Origin: Xenophilus azovorans DSM 13620
Lineage (GTDB): Bacteria; Pseudomonadota; Gammaproteobacteria; Burkholderiales; Burkholderiaceae_C
DNA: 64,000 bases
Assembly: GCF_000745855.1 (NCBI RefSeq)
Contig: NZ_JQKD01000015.1
Location: 62,001-126,000 of the forward strand
Reading direction: 5' to 3'
Below the pieces are notes generated by a model. That model saw only the letters and a list, made by a program, of their open reading frames with translations. It was not told where the DNA came from and made no database searches. The position numbers and the translations under genes are program-made. Positions 9,681 through 18,205 of the stretch are shown here, piece by piece (the first letter of the stretch is position 1; every line of letters begins with the position of its first letter).

Positions 9681-10460
9681 TCAGTCCCCGGACTTCTTCG
9701 ACGGATCGTCCGGGGGAAGCGGTGGACCATCCAGCCCGAAATCGAAATCCGGCGCCGCGTACGGCGCCTGGCCCGCCTCCGCGGGCCGTTCACCCGGCGT
9801 CAGCTCGCCGAAGTCGGTGGAGTGGCCGATGCGCTGCGAAAGCGTCAGCACCTGGTCTTCTCGCCGCAGCAGGCCCCGCTCCTCCATCTCCTTGATCACC
9901 CTGTTGACGACCGGCCGGGACAGGCCCGCGTACGACGCGATCACCGACTGCGGTATGCGCTTGTCCAGCACCCGCGTCCCGTCGGAAGCCTCCTGCGTCA
10001 GGTCGTACAGCGCCCTGCCGACGATCTGCTCCGCCGAGAGCGTGGCGACGCGGCGCATCTGCCTGCCCATCGCCGCGATCCGCTGGAGCTTCATCTCCAG
10101 CAGCCCCAGCGCGACCGCCGGGTAGGCCTCGCACAGCCTGCGCAGGTAGCGCCTGGGAATCATGTAGACGGAGGACGGCAGCGCGGCGAGCAGCGTGACG
10201 TCCGCCCGATAGTCCCTGTCGGTGAAGTTGGGGCCGACGTGGACTTCGTTGGGCTTGAGGAAGTGCGTGGTGAGGTCCGCATCTCCGGAGCCGGAAGAGA
10301 CCACACGGAGCAGCCCGGCACCGACGCAGTAGACGAACTCGGTCTGCTGGCCTGATTCCAGAACAATTTCGTTCTTGCGAAAGGACCGCAAGGTGGCGGC
10401 GGCGCTCACGGCCTTGCGTGTCGCTTCGGGCAGGGAGGCTAGCAGGGGGTGGATGTACAT
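9681..10460 (-). CDS. Crp/Fnr-family transcriptional regulator
   Basis: This 259-aa regulator has an N-terminal cyclic-nucleotide-binding-like domain (LRSFRKNEIVLESGQQTEFVYCV, then VHVGPNFTDRDYRADVTLLA). A dimerisation helix (ALGLLEMKLQRIAAMG) and a C-terminal winged helix (IPQSVIASYAGLSRPVVNRV) follow. The recognition helix keeps SR and NR, but the Glu that in CRP reads the TGTGA half-site is replaced by Pro, which fits a different half-site. The cAMP phosphate-binding RxS motif is not evident, so the ligand is unknown. No FNR-type cysteine cluster is present. An acidic Pro-rich tail of about 45 aa is unusual. It is convergent with the adhesin gene, 13 bases apart. A 350-base leader upstream holds a short ORF and a terminator. 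Confidence 0.85.
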   Translation of the reverse strand: MYIHPLLASLPEATRKAVSAAATLRSFRKNEIVLESGQQTEFVYCVGAGLLRVVSSGSGDADLTTHFLKPNEVHVGPNFTDRDYRADVTLLAALPSSVYMIPRRYLRRLCEAYPAVALGLLEMKLQRIAAMGRQMRRVATLSAEQIVGRALYDLTQEASDGTRVLDKRIPQSVIASYAGLSRPVVNRVIKEMEERGLLRREDQVLTLSQRIGHSTDFGELTPGERPAEAGQAPYAAPDFDFGLDGPPLPPDDPSKKSGD

Positions 10461-10552
10461 CGCATTGCGCAGAAGAAAGTACTGTCTGTGACGGCCGCAC
10501 TGCTGCGCATCAGGGCGATCGTCACGGCTCGCACACTCCCTTGCCGACTCAG

Positions 10553-10583
10553 GAAAAAAAGACCCAGAAACGCACTGGGCGTC
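10553..10583 (-). terminator. Intrinsic terminator in the leader of the Crp-family gene
   Basis: Read on the minus strand, CTGGG and CCCAG arms form a short hairpin (10563-10579), followed by a run of seven T (10554-10560). It lies after the 42-codon ORF and before the regulator start, so it could end or attenuate transcription coming from the upstream operator. Confidence 0.5.
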
Positions 10584-10683
10584 TCCGGATCGAACTGGCG
10601 CATCTCGGGGGATTGCATTGCGCCAGGGCGGGAACTCCTTTCCCGGCCAGCCGCTGTGCGCGGCGTGCCGGGTCAGTTGCTGC

Positions 10684-10812
10684 TCACTCGGCCGCGATCG
10701 GCGATGTGGCCGGGTTGCCCAGGCAGACGAAGACGCTGCGGTACGTGGTGCGCTTCCCAATCGGCGGCACATCCACAGCACAGGCTGTTTCCATCTGTTG
10801 CATGGAACGCAT
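10684..10812 (-). CDS. 42-codon ORF, truncated duplicate of the N-terminus of the EAL protein
   Basis: The ORF encodes 42 residues containing MQQMETA, TTYRS.FVC and GN. These align with the start of the EAL protein encoded at 18553-19914 (MQQMETA, TTYRSAFVCMGN). Similarity continues upstream at DNA level through the promoter to the operator at 10858, so this is a duplicated promoter plus gene start cut short by a stop. It may be a non-functional remnant or may act as a leader peptide for the Crp-family gene. No separate function can be assigned. Confidence 0.55.
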   Translation of the reverse strand: MRSMQQMETACAVDVPPIGKRTTYRSVFVCLGNPATSPIAAE

Positions 10813-10857
10813 GCTAGGTAGCTAATTTCACCTAAGCAGCATCTGGTTCCATCGAGG

Positions 10858-10873
10858 TGTCATCCAGATAACA
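10858..10873. promoter_or_regulatory. Crp/Fnr-type operator, copy 2
   Basis: TGTCATCCAGATAACA matches the local 16-bp palindrome. On the minus strand a TAGCAT hexamer at 10816-10811 would place a start point about 61 bases from the operator centre, the class I CRP spacing. It faces the 42-codon ORF and the Crp-family gene, so autoregulation is likely. Confidence 0.6.
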
Positions 10874-11012
10874 AAGTGGGCGAAAAAAAGATCGGCGCCT
10901 GTTGCACTAGTGCACACGGCGGCCCGCGCTGCTGCCTGGGCAGGCTTGCGCGCGCCCGCGCTTGCGACGAAAGCGCTACACGTCGCACGCAGCGGGTTCG
11001 CGAAGCAGAAAT

Positions 11013-11044
11013 AAAAAAACCCGGACCACGGGAAGTGGTCCGGG
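11013..11044 (-). terminator. Strong intrinsic terminator after the HfaD-like gene
   Basis: On the minus strand a perfect 10-bp stem (CCCGGACCAC with GTGGTCCGGG, loop of 5) is followed by seven T. It lies 47 bases after the stop of the 1619-aa gene and would end the leftward adhesin transcript. Confidence 0.9.
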
Positions 11045-11090
11045 CCAAATTCCCGGCGGGAACACACCGGGATGAGGCGACCTTTCAGTC

Positions 11091-14000
11091 TCAGCGCGCC
11101 GAGAGGATTGACGAGGCGGCCGAGTTGCCCACCGCGTTGGCGGTGACCTGGTTGCCGGTGGCGCGCAGCGAGCTGCCGCCCACGCCGCCCGTCACCCCGA
11201 TGCCATAGGCAACGCTGGTGGCGGTGGCGACGATGGCGCCGCTGTTCACCTGGTAGTTGCCCACCGCGGCCGTCGGAGCGCCGGCGCCCGGGGCGCCGGT
11301 GTTCAGCGCCGTCAGCGTCAGCGCGTTGGTCGCGCTGTTGCCGTAGGCCGAGGCGGCCACGCTGTTGCCCGTCACGCCCACGGTGGAACCGGCCACCGCC
11401 GCGCCGGCCGGTGCTCCGGCGTTGAGCGCGACCTGGTAGGCCACGTTCGTGCTGGAAGCCGTCACGTCGCCGGTGTTGCCCTGGGCATTCAGGATTGCGG
11501 CAGTGGCATTGGTGGAGCCCAGCCCGCCCAGCGCCAGCGCGCTGCCTGCCGTCGTCGAGGACGAAGCCCCGTAGCTGCCGCCAGCCGAGGCGTTGAGCAC
11601 GTTGCTGGCCGAGTTGCCGCGTGCCAGTGCCGAGGTGCTGTTGCCGTCGATCGAGAGGCTGCTGCCGTTGAGCACTGCGCCGTTGCCCGTCAGGTTCAGC
11701 GCAGCGGTCGTGGTCGCGGTGGACGTGACGTCGGCGCTGCTCACCTGCTGGTTGATCAGTCCGGCGCTGGCGTTGAGCGCGGCTGCGCCCTCCACCGACA
11801 CCGCGTTGGCGGCGCGGTTGGCCGAGGCCTCGGACACCGTGCTGTTGCCGCTGATCGCCACCGTGCTGTTGACCACACCCGAGGTCTGGTCCGCGGCGCG
11901 GTCCTGGTTGTAGAGCTGCGTCGAGGCGCTGCTGGACACGGCGGTTTCCGCGGTCTGCAGGTTGCTCAGCACATGGTCGCCGGTCGCGATGCCGGGCAGC
12001 AGCACGGCGTTGGCCAGCACGCCGCCCACGGGGGCCACGTTGGTGGCCGCCACGCTCAGCGTGTTGCTCGCGTCGTTGATCACGCCCAGCGCCGTGTTGC
12101 GGTTGTCCGACAGCGACACGCTGGAGTTGGCCACCGCGGCCGGCGCGAACACCTCCAGGCTGGAGCTGGCGGCGACCGCTGCCTCGCTGCCCTGCACCGA
12201 GGACAGGGCCGAGCCGGCCGAGACGCTGGTGCCGCTCAGCGACAGGCTGCTGGTGGCCGTGTTGGCGACCGCCGAGGCACGCTGGCTGTTGCCCGACACG
12301 CTCAGTGCGCTGTCCTGGATGGTGGCATCCGCGGCCACGTCGATGGCGAAGGTGCCGCTGACGTTGCTCGTGAGCGTGGCGCCTTCCGTCACGCTCTGCA
12401 CGTTCGACAGCGCGTGGTCGGCCAGCACCGAGCCGCCGACGCTGCTGGCCGTCGAGGTGGTCTGGGCCGTGCCATGAGCGATCTCGTTCGCGGTCACGGC
12501 CAGGGTGTTCGAGGCCGAGTTGCCGGTGACCGAGCCGCTGGTCGTGTTGTCGTTCACCGACAGCGTGGAGCCGATGACCTGGGCCGTGTAGCCGGGGTCG
12601 GTCGAGCTCTGGACTGCGAGGACGACGCCACCCTGGTTGGGGGTGCCCGGGGTGGGGGCTACGGCGGGGATCGTGAACGGCAGGCTTGCCGTGCCACCAG
12701 TGTCGAGACTGGAGTACAGCGGCGACGGAATGGTCCCCAGAGCCACAGCAGGCCCCGTGAGAACTCCGCCCGTGTAACTCCAACCAGCCAGGCTCTCCAG
12801 ATAGTTCCGCTCTGCATCCGACAGGGCGCCGGGGTTCTGCACGGTCAGGGTACCGCCGGTCAGAGTGACGACGCCGTCGGCTGCGTTGCCCGCCAGGCCG
12901 GTCGCCGTCACACTGGCGGAGAAGTCATGCTCGATAGATCCGCCCGTCGCCGGAGTACCCGCCAGCCCGATGAACGCCGACACATCCGCATTCGTCACCT
13001 GGAAGTTCTGCAGCGCGCTGGTGGCAGCCAGGCTGTTGGCGTCCAGCGCCAGGCCGTTGGTGGCGCTGTTGCTGGTGGCGCCGGCAGACGAGGTGTTGCC
13101 GTCGGCCGCCGCCGAGCTGTTCAGCAGCTCGGTGCGCAGCGGGCCAGGCACGCTGCCCACGCTTGCCGCGGTGCCGATCTCCAGCCGCACGCCGGCCGCG
13201 CTCGTGGCGGAGGCCGGTGCGGCGTCGAGCTGCGTGGCCACCACGCTGCCCTGGCCGGACTGCGCGTTCTGCACGGTGAATGCTGCGTTGGCCTGCAGGT
13301 TGCCGCCGCTGGACGTGGCGCCGCTGCTGGCGGGCGTGGACGTCGCGATGTCCACGCCGCCCGCTTCGAGCCGGGTGGTCGCACGGCTGCCGTAGGCCAG
13401 CGCCTGGATGGTGTTCTCCGACGCGGAGACGGAGGCGTTGGTCACGTCGTCCTCGATGTCGGTCAGCACCACGTTGCCGCCGGCCGCACGGGCCAGCACC
13501 GCTGCCGAACCGGCCACGGCCTGGACGTTGGTGGCGCTCGCCACCGGCGTTGTCCCCACCCCCGTCGTGGACAGGTCGGTCGCTTCCAGGGTGAGGCTGT
13601 TGGACGCGTCGTTGCCGTAGGCTGCGCCGACGAAGGCGTTGCCCTCGTTGCGTGCGCTGCTGCCCGCGAGGTTGCCTTCGACGATCAGGCCCAGGCCGCC
13701 CTGGCCAGGCGCGCTCACGGCCTCGGCGCTCACGCCGGACTGGATCGACTGGTTGTTCAGGATGCCGTAGGCGGCGGTGACGGTCGGCAGGTCGCCGGCG
13801 CCGTTGAAGGCCACGGCGTCTGCGGCGTCGTATCCGACCTGCGAGGCCACGCCGGCACCGACGGCCAGGCCGGTCACGTTGTTGGCCTGCACGTCCAGCG
13901 TGTTGGAAGCCGAGTTGCCGTAGCCGATGGCGCGCTGGAGGTTGTCTTCCACCGCGAGGGTGCTGCCCGCGACGTGCGTGCTCGCGACCAGGCCCGCTGC

Positions 14001-15950
14001 CGCGGAGTCCAGCGTGGCCGACACGGGCGAGGCGAGACCGCCGATCTGCACGCTGGCGATGCCGGCGCCGGTGGAGACGTCATTGCCGCTCAGCGACAGC
14101 GCATTGCCCGCGCTGTTGCCCAGCGCCACGGCCTCCTGCGTGTTGCCCGCGGTCGACAGCGTGCTGTTGGCGACGACGTTGCCGAGCGGGCCGCCGGCGC
14201 GCGAGTCCGCGTCCAGGCCGATCGTGGAATCCGCGTTCACGGCACTGACCGAGCCGTTGTAGTTGGCCTGCAGGTTGGTCAGCGTGGCGCCCCCGGCGGC
14301 CGACACGTTGCCGTCCACGGCCGTGCCGCCCGTCAGCACGGCATTGCCGCCGCCCAGGCCCACGCTGTTGGCAGCGAGCGAGATGCTCTGCGACGCCTCG
14401 TTGCCCGAGGCGCGCGCCGAGGCGCTGTTGCCTTCGACGGTCACAGTGCCGTTCTGGGTGACGCCGCCGTTCAGGCCGGTGCCGGCCAGGATGTCCGAGC
14501 CGTCGACCGTCGCCGTGACGCCCACGTTGTAGTTGGTCTGCTGGTTCGCGATGGCGGCCGTGGCGTCGAAGGCTGCCGCGCCGGCGCCGCTGGCGATGGC
14601 GCTGGCGGCTGCGTTGCCGGTCGCCGCCGCGCTGATGCCGTTGCCGGACAGCGCGACCGAGCCGCCGTCGAGCGACTGCACGGCGCCGCTGATGCGGCTG
14701 TCTTCCGTGGTGCTGCCGACGTTGGCGCCGAAGTTGTTGCCCTGGCTGTTGAGGATGGCCAGGTCGGCGTCGAGGTTGACGCCCAGGCTGCCGCTGTCGT
14801 GGGCGGCGTTGTTCTGCGGCGTGCCGGCACCGGTGGCGCCTGTCACGGACAGTTGGTCGCCGACCAGGATGCGGTTGCCCGCCGTGCCGTTGGCGCCCAG
14901 CGCCTCGTTGCCGGTGGCGGCGCTGGCGATGCTGTTGCCCGAGACCGACAGCGCGCCCTGGAGCGTGACCACGCTGCCCGGCTCGCTCGAATGGACGACC
15001 GCGCCGATGGACGAATCCGCCGCAAGGGCCGAGGCAGCGGCCGCGTTGCGCTCCTGCAGGTTGCTCAGCACGGCCGAGCCTTCGAAGGCCGGCGCGTCGC
15101 CGGACTGCAGGTCGATGGTGGTGCGGGCGGTGTTGCCCTTGAGCGTGGCGGAGATGGTGTTGGTGCCCAGCACCGGGCCGGCCTCGATGACCTGGGTGTC
15201 GGGGTGCGTCAGCTGGAGCTCGACCGCGTTGTCCGAGACCGTCGCCGAGCTGCCGCCCGCTTCGTCCGAGCGCTGGACCGAGGTGGCGACGACGCCGCCG
15301 ATCGCGGTGGCCAGCGGGGTGCCCACGGTGTCGAGCGTCGTCGAGCCCGGCGTGTTGAAGGAGGTCTGCCCGCCGTTCACCTTGCCGGCGATCGAGGTGC
15401 TGCCGCTGTTGACCTGCGTCACCGCCGAGATGGTGTTGCCGGTGACGGTGGCGTTGCCGTCCTCGAAGTGGTCGGCCACGGCGCGCACCGTGCTGCCGGT
15501 GACGCTGCTGGTGACGTTGCCGGTGACCGGCAGATCGTCTTCGTCTAGCCCGTTGGTGTTGACCGACAGGCCGAGCGAGCCCGCGCCGGTGCCGGTGCCC
15601 GCGGTCTCGGGGGTGGCGGCCAGGTCGATGGTGTTGGTGAAGCTGTTGCCGCCCGCGCTGGCGCGGATCAGGTTGTCGGAGGCCTGGAGCGTGGAGCCGG
15701 TCACCGGAGCGCCGTTGCCGTCGACCGTGACCTCGCCCGTCGCGCTCGAGATCGCCGCGTCGACGGTGTTGATGTTGGCTTGCGTCGACTCGACGGTGGT
15801 GTAGCCGTTGACGGTGGCGGGCGGCACGGCCGTGCCGAAGACGTTGGTCTCGGCGGCCTGGGCGCCGCCGGCGATCAGGGTCGCGGCGACGGCGATGGTG
15901 CTCAGGGCCGGCCGGCGACCGGGTAGGCCGCGGTTCTTGCGTGCTTTCAT
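11091..15950 (-). CDS. Very large repeat-rich secreted protein, HfaD-like holdfast-anchor / amyloid-type adhesin
   Basis: This 1619-aa protein has a signal peptide (residues 1-33, ending GGAQA) and no membrane or anchor domain afterwards. The whole body is built from about 15 degenerate units with the consensus S-x-L-x-V-x-x-N-x-x-x-A-x-A-x-G-N-S-A-x-N-x-L. Examples are SSLSIDGNSTSALARGNSAS near residue 1460 and STVGVTGNSVAASAYGNSAT near residue 1540. The units are spaced roughly 60-100 residues and rich in Asn, Ser, Thr and Ala, with almost no Cys. This predicts a beta-solenoid or amyloid fold. The neighbouring CsgG/HfaB-like pore and HfaA-like protein suggest that it is their export substrate and anchors a surface polysaccharide or mediates adhesion. 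The start has an AGGACA ribosome site. It is far longer than Caulobacter HfaD, so the family name is tentative. Confidence 0.65.
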   Translation of the reverse strand: MKARKNRGLPGRRPALSTIAVAATLIAGGAQAAETNVFGTAVPPATVNGYTTVESTQANINTVDAAISSATGEVTVDGNGAPVTGSTLQASDNLIRASAGGNSFTNTIDLAATPETAGTGTGAGSLGLSVNTNGLDEDDLPVTGNVTSSVTGSTVRAVADHFEDGNATVTGNTISAVTQVNSGSTSIAGKVNGGQTSFNTPGSTTLDTVGTPLATAIGGVVATSVQRSDEAGGSSATVSDNAVELQLTHPDTQVIEAGPVLGTNTISATLKGNTARTTIDLQSGDAPAFEGSAVLSNLQERNAAAASALAADSSIGAVVHSSEPGSVVTLQGALSVSGNSIASAATGNEALGANGTAGNRILVGDQLSVTGATGAGTPQNNAAHDSGSLGVNLDADLAILNSQGNNFGANVGSTTEDSRISGAVQSLDGGSVALSGNGISAAATGNAAASAIASGAGAAAFDATAAIANQQTNYNVGVTATVDGSDILAGTGLNGGVTQNGTVTVEGNSASARASGNEASQSISLAANSVGLGGGNAVLTGGTAVDGNVSAAGGATLTNLQANYNGSVSAVNADSTIGLDADSRAGGPLGNVVANSTLSTAGNTQEAVALGNSAGNALSLSGNDVSTGAGIASVQIGGLASPVSATLDSAAAGLVASTHVAGSTLAVEDNLQRAIGYGNSASNTLDVQANNVTGLAVGAGVASQVGYDAADAVAFNGAGDLPTVTAAYGILNNQSIQSGVSAEAVSAPGQGGLGLIVEGNLAGSSARNEGNAFVGAAYGNDASNSLTLEATDLSTTGVGTTPVASATNVQAVAGSAAVLARAAGGNVVLTDIEDDVTNASVSASENTIQALAYGSRATTRLEAGGVDIATSTPASSGATSSGGNLQANAAFTVQNAQSGQGSVVATQLDAAPASATSAAGVRLEIGTAASVGSVPGPLRTELLNSSAAADGNTSSAGATSNSATNGLALDANSLAATSALQNFQVTNADVSAFIGLAGTPATGGSIEHDFSASVTATGLAGNAADGVVTLTGGTLTVQNPGALSDAERNYLESLAGWSYTGGVLTGPAVALGTIPSPLYSSLDTGGTASLPFTIPAVAPTPGTPNQGGVVLAVQSSTDPGYTAQVIGSTLSVNDNTTSGSVTGNSASNTLAVTANEIAHGTAQTTSTASSVGGSVLADHALSNVQSVTEGATLTSNVSGTFAIDVAADATIQDSALSVSGNSQRASAVANTATSSLSLSGTSVSAGSALSSVQGSEAAVAASSSLEVFAPAAVANSSVSLSDNRNTALGVINDASNTLSVAATNVAPVGGVLANAVLLPGIATGDHVLSNLQTAETAVSSSASTQLYNQDRAADQTSGVVNSTVAISGNSTVSEASANRAANAVSVEGAAALNASAGLINQQVSSADVTSTATTTAALNLTGNGAVLNGSSLSIDGNSTSALARGNSASNVLNASAGGSYGASSSTTAGSALALGGLGSTNATAAILNAQGNTGDVTASSTNVAYQVALNAGAPAGAAVAGSTVGVTGNSVAASAYGNSATNALTLTALNTGAPGAGAPTAAVGNYQVNSGAIVATATSVAYGIGVTGGVGGSSLRATGNQVTANAVGNSAASSILSAR

Positions 15951-16082
15951 GGAATGTCCTGTGAAGTCGAATGAACTGGAATACGTGAAAAAGGAATGTG
16001 CGGGCGATGTGAACGGCGTTCAGGCGTGGATGTCTCCTCCTCTACGGTGATTCGCCTCGTTCTCGTTTTCTCTTCTGGATGC

Positions 16083-17495
16083 TTACTTCGCCGCCGCGGG
16101 GGCGGCCGGCGCGGCGGCGCCCTGGATGCGCAGCCTCGCGATCTCCTGCAGGCCCGGCCCGTCGCGGTGGATCGACGTGTCGGACGGATCGGGGCGCCAG
16201 CTCAGGCTGATGGCGCCCGGTGCGATGCCCTGGTTGGCCAGTGCGGACGTCACGGCGGCGATGCGCTGGTCGGTCAGCGCGTCGCGCTTGCGCGCGTCCC
16301 AGTTCTCGGTGTCGCGCGCCGTCAGGACGAACTCGACGGCCTGCTTGCGCGCCTGCGCGGCGATCTGGTCGACGATCGACATCGCCGCGCCGCCGAGCGT
16401 GGCGGAGCCCACGTCGAAGGTGATCTGGCTGGCTGCCTGCGAGGGCTCGCCGGCGGCGCCGCTGCTGCGCACCAGGTTCACCGCGCTGCCCACGGGCGCC
16501 GCCGCGGCCGGCTCGTCTTCCCTCGGCGCGGGGTTGGGCACGGTGCGCAGCTTCTCGGCGGCCGTGGTCGGCAGCGGTGCGCCGCTGCCGGGGCGCAGCG
16601 TCAGGCACGGCTCGGGATCGACCTTCGTGACGGTGCCCAGCAGGCGCACCACGCCCTCCTCCAGCGCCGTGCGGATACCGAGCTGCAGCGGCTCCTGGCC
16701 CTTGCCGCCGATGTCCACGTCGAACAGGTCGCTGTTGAAGAAGCGGAACACGTTCACGCCCACTTCGTAGCCATGGAACTGCTTGGTCAGGCTGACCGTC
16801 TTGAGCACGACCAGCGAGCGCGTGTCCACGATGCGCAGGTCGACCCCCACCGATGCGGTGAAGGTCCTGGCCTTGGCACCCACCTGGTTCTTCGCGACCT
16901 CGAAGCCGCCCGAGTTGATGTTGTAGTTCAGCTCGGTGATGCCGCCGACGATGTAGTAGTCGGACTTGTGGATGCTGCCGCCGAAATAGGGCAGCCACGG
17001 CACGACCTGCGTGGAGCCGTTGGTGCCCAGGCGATGGGCGCGCCCGTCGCCGAGCTGCCGGCGGTCCGCGTAGCCCAGTTCGCGCTCGGCGATGATGGGG
17101 TCGAAGCGCTCGGCCACGCCCACCGCACCGGCCAGCTTGCCCAGTGCGGAATACACCATGAGCGCGCCGCCCTGGGTGATGGCGTTGCCCTCGTTGATGC
17201 TGTACTTGCCGGTGTAGTCCTTGACGTCGCCCACGCTGATGACGACCGGCGGGCGCTTCGATGCGGCGACGTGGTCGGCGAAGCAGGCGAGCACGCCCTC
17301 CATGGGCGTGACGTTGTCGCGCACCGAGGGGCCCAGCAGCATGGGCACCTCGCCGGGAGCGACGCGTTGCTGGGGGATGTAGGTGCAGCCCGATGCCAGG
17401 ACGACCGCCGCGGCGGCCAGGCCCGTTCGCCACATTCTCCGGGCTGCGCGGTTGGCCTCGACGCTGCGACGGGTCCCGCTGTTGTTCGATTGCAT
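16083..17495 (-). CDS. CsgG/HfaB-like outer-membrane secretion lipoprotein with C-terminal OmpA-like domain
   Basis: This 470-aa lipoprotein has a lipobox LASGC with the acylated Cys at residue 37. Residues about 75-320 match the CsgG pattern: PPVVISVGDVKDYTGKY, then FDPIIAERELGYADRRQL, GGITELNYNINSGG, VDLRIVDTRSL, YEVGVNVFRFF and ALEEGVVRLL. CsgG forms a nonameric pore that exports curli subunits; HfaB is its holdfast paralogue. A linker rich in Ala and Pro precedes an OmpA-like domain (residues about 375-465, ITFDVGSATL and RIAAVTSALANQGI) that could bind peptidoglycan. The addition of this domain to CsgG is unusual. The gene lies between the HfaA-like and HfaD-like genes, 21 bases after the former, so they form one leftward operon. 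Confidence 0.85.
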   Translation of the reverse strand: MQSNNSGTRRSVEANRAARRMWRTGLAAAAVVLASGCTYIPQQRVAPGEVPMLLGPSVRDNVTPMEGVLACFADHVAASKRPPVVISVGDVKDYTGKYSINEGNAITQGGALMVYSALGKLAGAVGVAERFDPIIAERELGYADRRQLGDGRAHRLGTNGSTQVVPWLPYFGGSIHKSDYYIVGGITELNYNINSGGFEVAKNQVGAKARTFTASVGVDLRIVDTRSLVVLKTVSLTKQFHGYEVGVNVFRFFNSDLFDVDIGGKGQEPLQLGIRTALEEGVVRLLGTVTKVDPEPCLTLRPGSGAPLPTTAAEKLRTVPNPAPREDEPAAAAPVGSAVNLVRSSGAAGEPSQAASQITFDVGSATLGGAAMSIVDQIAAQARKQAVEFVLTARDTENWDARKRDALTDQRIAAVTSALANQGIAPGAISLSWRPDPSDTSIHRDGPGLQEIARLRIQGAAAPAAPAAAK

Positions 17496-17515
17496 GACGT
17501 GCTGTCTCCAGGAAA

Positions 17516-18088
17516 TCAGTTCAATGCGCCGTAGGCGCAGGCGGTGCTGCCGCTGACGGAGGCGGACTGGTTGCCGCTGTTGGTCTGGTTGGAGTTCAGC
17601 GCCTGCCACGCCGCGCCGTTGACGTAGCTGTTGGTGTTGCCGGCCGCGGCCGCGGCCACCACGCCGCTGTTGCCCTGGGAGCTCCCGATCTCCGTGGATC
17701 CGGTGCTGCCGACGTCGCTCGCGTTGGCGTTGCCGGTGGACTGCGAGGCGGCACCCGCGCTGCTGGGCGAGTTGGCCACCGTGCTGTTGGTGCCCTGGTT
17801 GCCCGTCGCGTTGGCGGTGACGTCGCAGTTGTACTGGCGCTGGATGTTGGTGGTGTAGTTGTAGTTGGTGACCGGCGCCGCGTAGTAGCCGGACTTCTTC
17901 TTCTGGATCATGTCCTGCACGGCCGCCGCATTGACCTTGTCCGCCGACGTCTGGAACTGCCATGCGGCGTTCTCTCCGACGTTGTTGGCCAGGACGAGGC
18001 CCGCCGGGATCGCGGATGCGAACGCGGCCAGCGCGATGCGGCGGAGCATGGGCAAGGCGAACGCGGCCCTGACTGCTGAGTAAGTCAT
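17516..18088 (-). CDS. HfaA-like curli/holdfast-anchor subunit
   Basis: This 190-aa secreted protein has a signal peptide of about 35 residues ending near GLVLAN. The mature N-terminus is SADKVNAAAVQDMIQKKKSGYYAAP, followed by a Tyr/Asn/Thr-rich stretch (NYNYTTNI). The C-terminal half is rich in Gly, Ser, Asn and Ala (GNSGVVAAAAAGNTNS) and resembles amyloid subunits. Two cysteines (one in QYNCDV, one in TACAYG near the end) may form a disulphide. It directly precedes the CsgG/HfaB-like gene, as hfaA precedes hfaB in Caulobacter. The start has a good AAGGA site. The HfaA assignment rests on context and composition rather than on a strong motif. Confidence 0.6.
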   Translation of the reverse strand: MTYSAVRAAFALPMLRRIALAAFASAIPAGLVLANNVGENAAWQFQTSADKVNAAAVQDMIQKKKSGYYAAPVTNYNYTTNIQRQYNCDVTANATGNQGTNSTVANSPSSAGAASQSTGNANASDVGSTGSTEIGSSQGNSGVVAAAAAGNTNSYVNGAAWQALNSNQTNSGNQSASVSGSTACAYGALN

Positions 18089-18112
18089 AAAAGAATCCTT
18101 GGTGATGAAGCG

Positions 18113-18126
18113 GGACTCCGGAGTCC
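18113..18126. promoter_or_regulatory. Perfect 14-bp palindrome upstream of the HfaA-like gene
   Basis: GGACTCCGGAGTCC is fully self-complementary and lies 25 bases before the ATG of the HfaA-like gene. It could be an operator or a small mRNA hairpin near the ribosome site. No regulator can be named. Confidence 0.4.
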
Positions 18127-18205
18127 GGAGGCCGGGCCGCCGCTGTGCGGCGGCACGCACGCCGTGGGCGTGGTTCGGGGTCTAGCTGCTCGGCGTCATG
18201 CGGAC

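Noticed and set aside
12865-13395. Several 60-180-codon plus-strand frames within the HfaD-like gene
   Set aside because: They are reverse-frame echoes of the Asn/Ser/Ala repeats and lack starts with ribosome sites.
11973-15548. 1191-codon plus-strand frame opposite the HfaD-like gene
   Set aside because: It has no signal peptide, start context or fold character. The minus strand has a signal peptide, ribosome site, regular repeats and a terminator.
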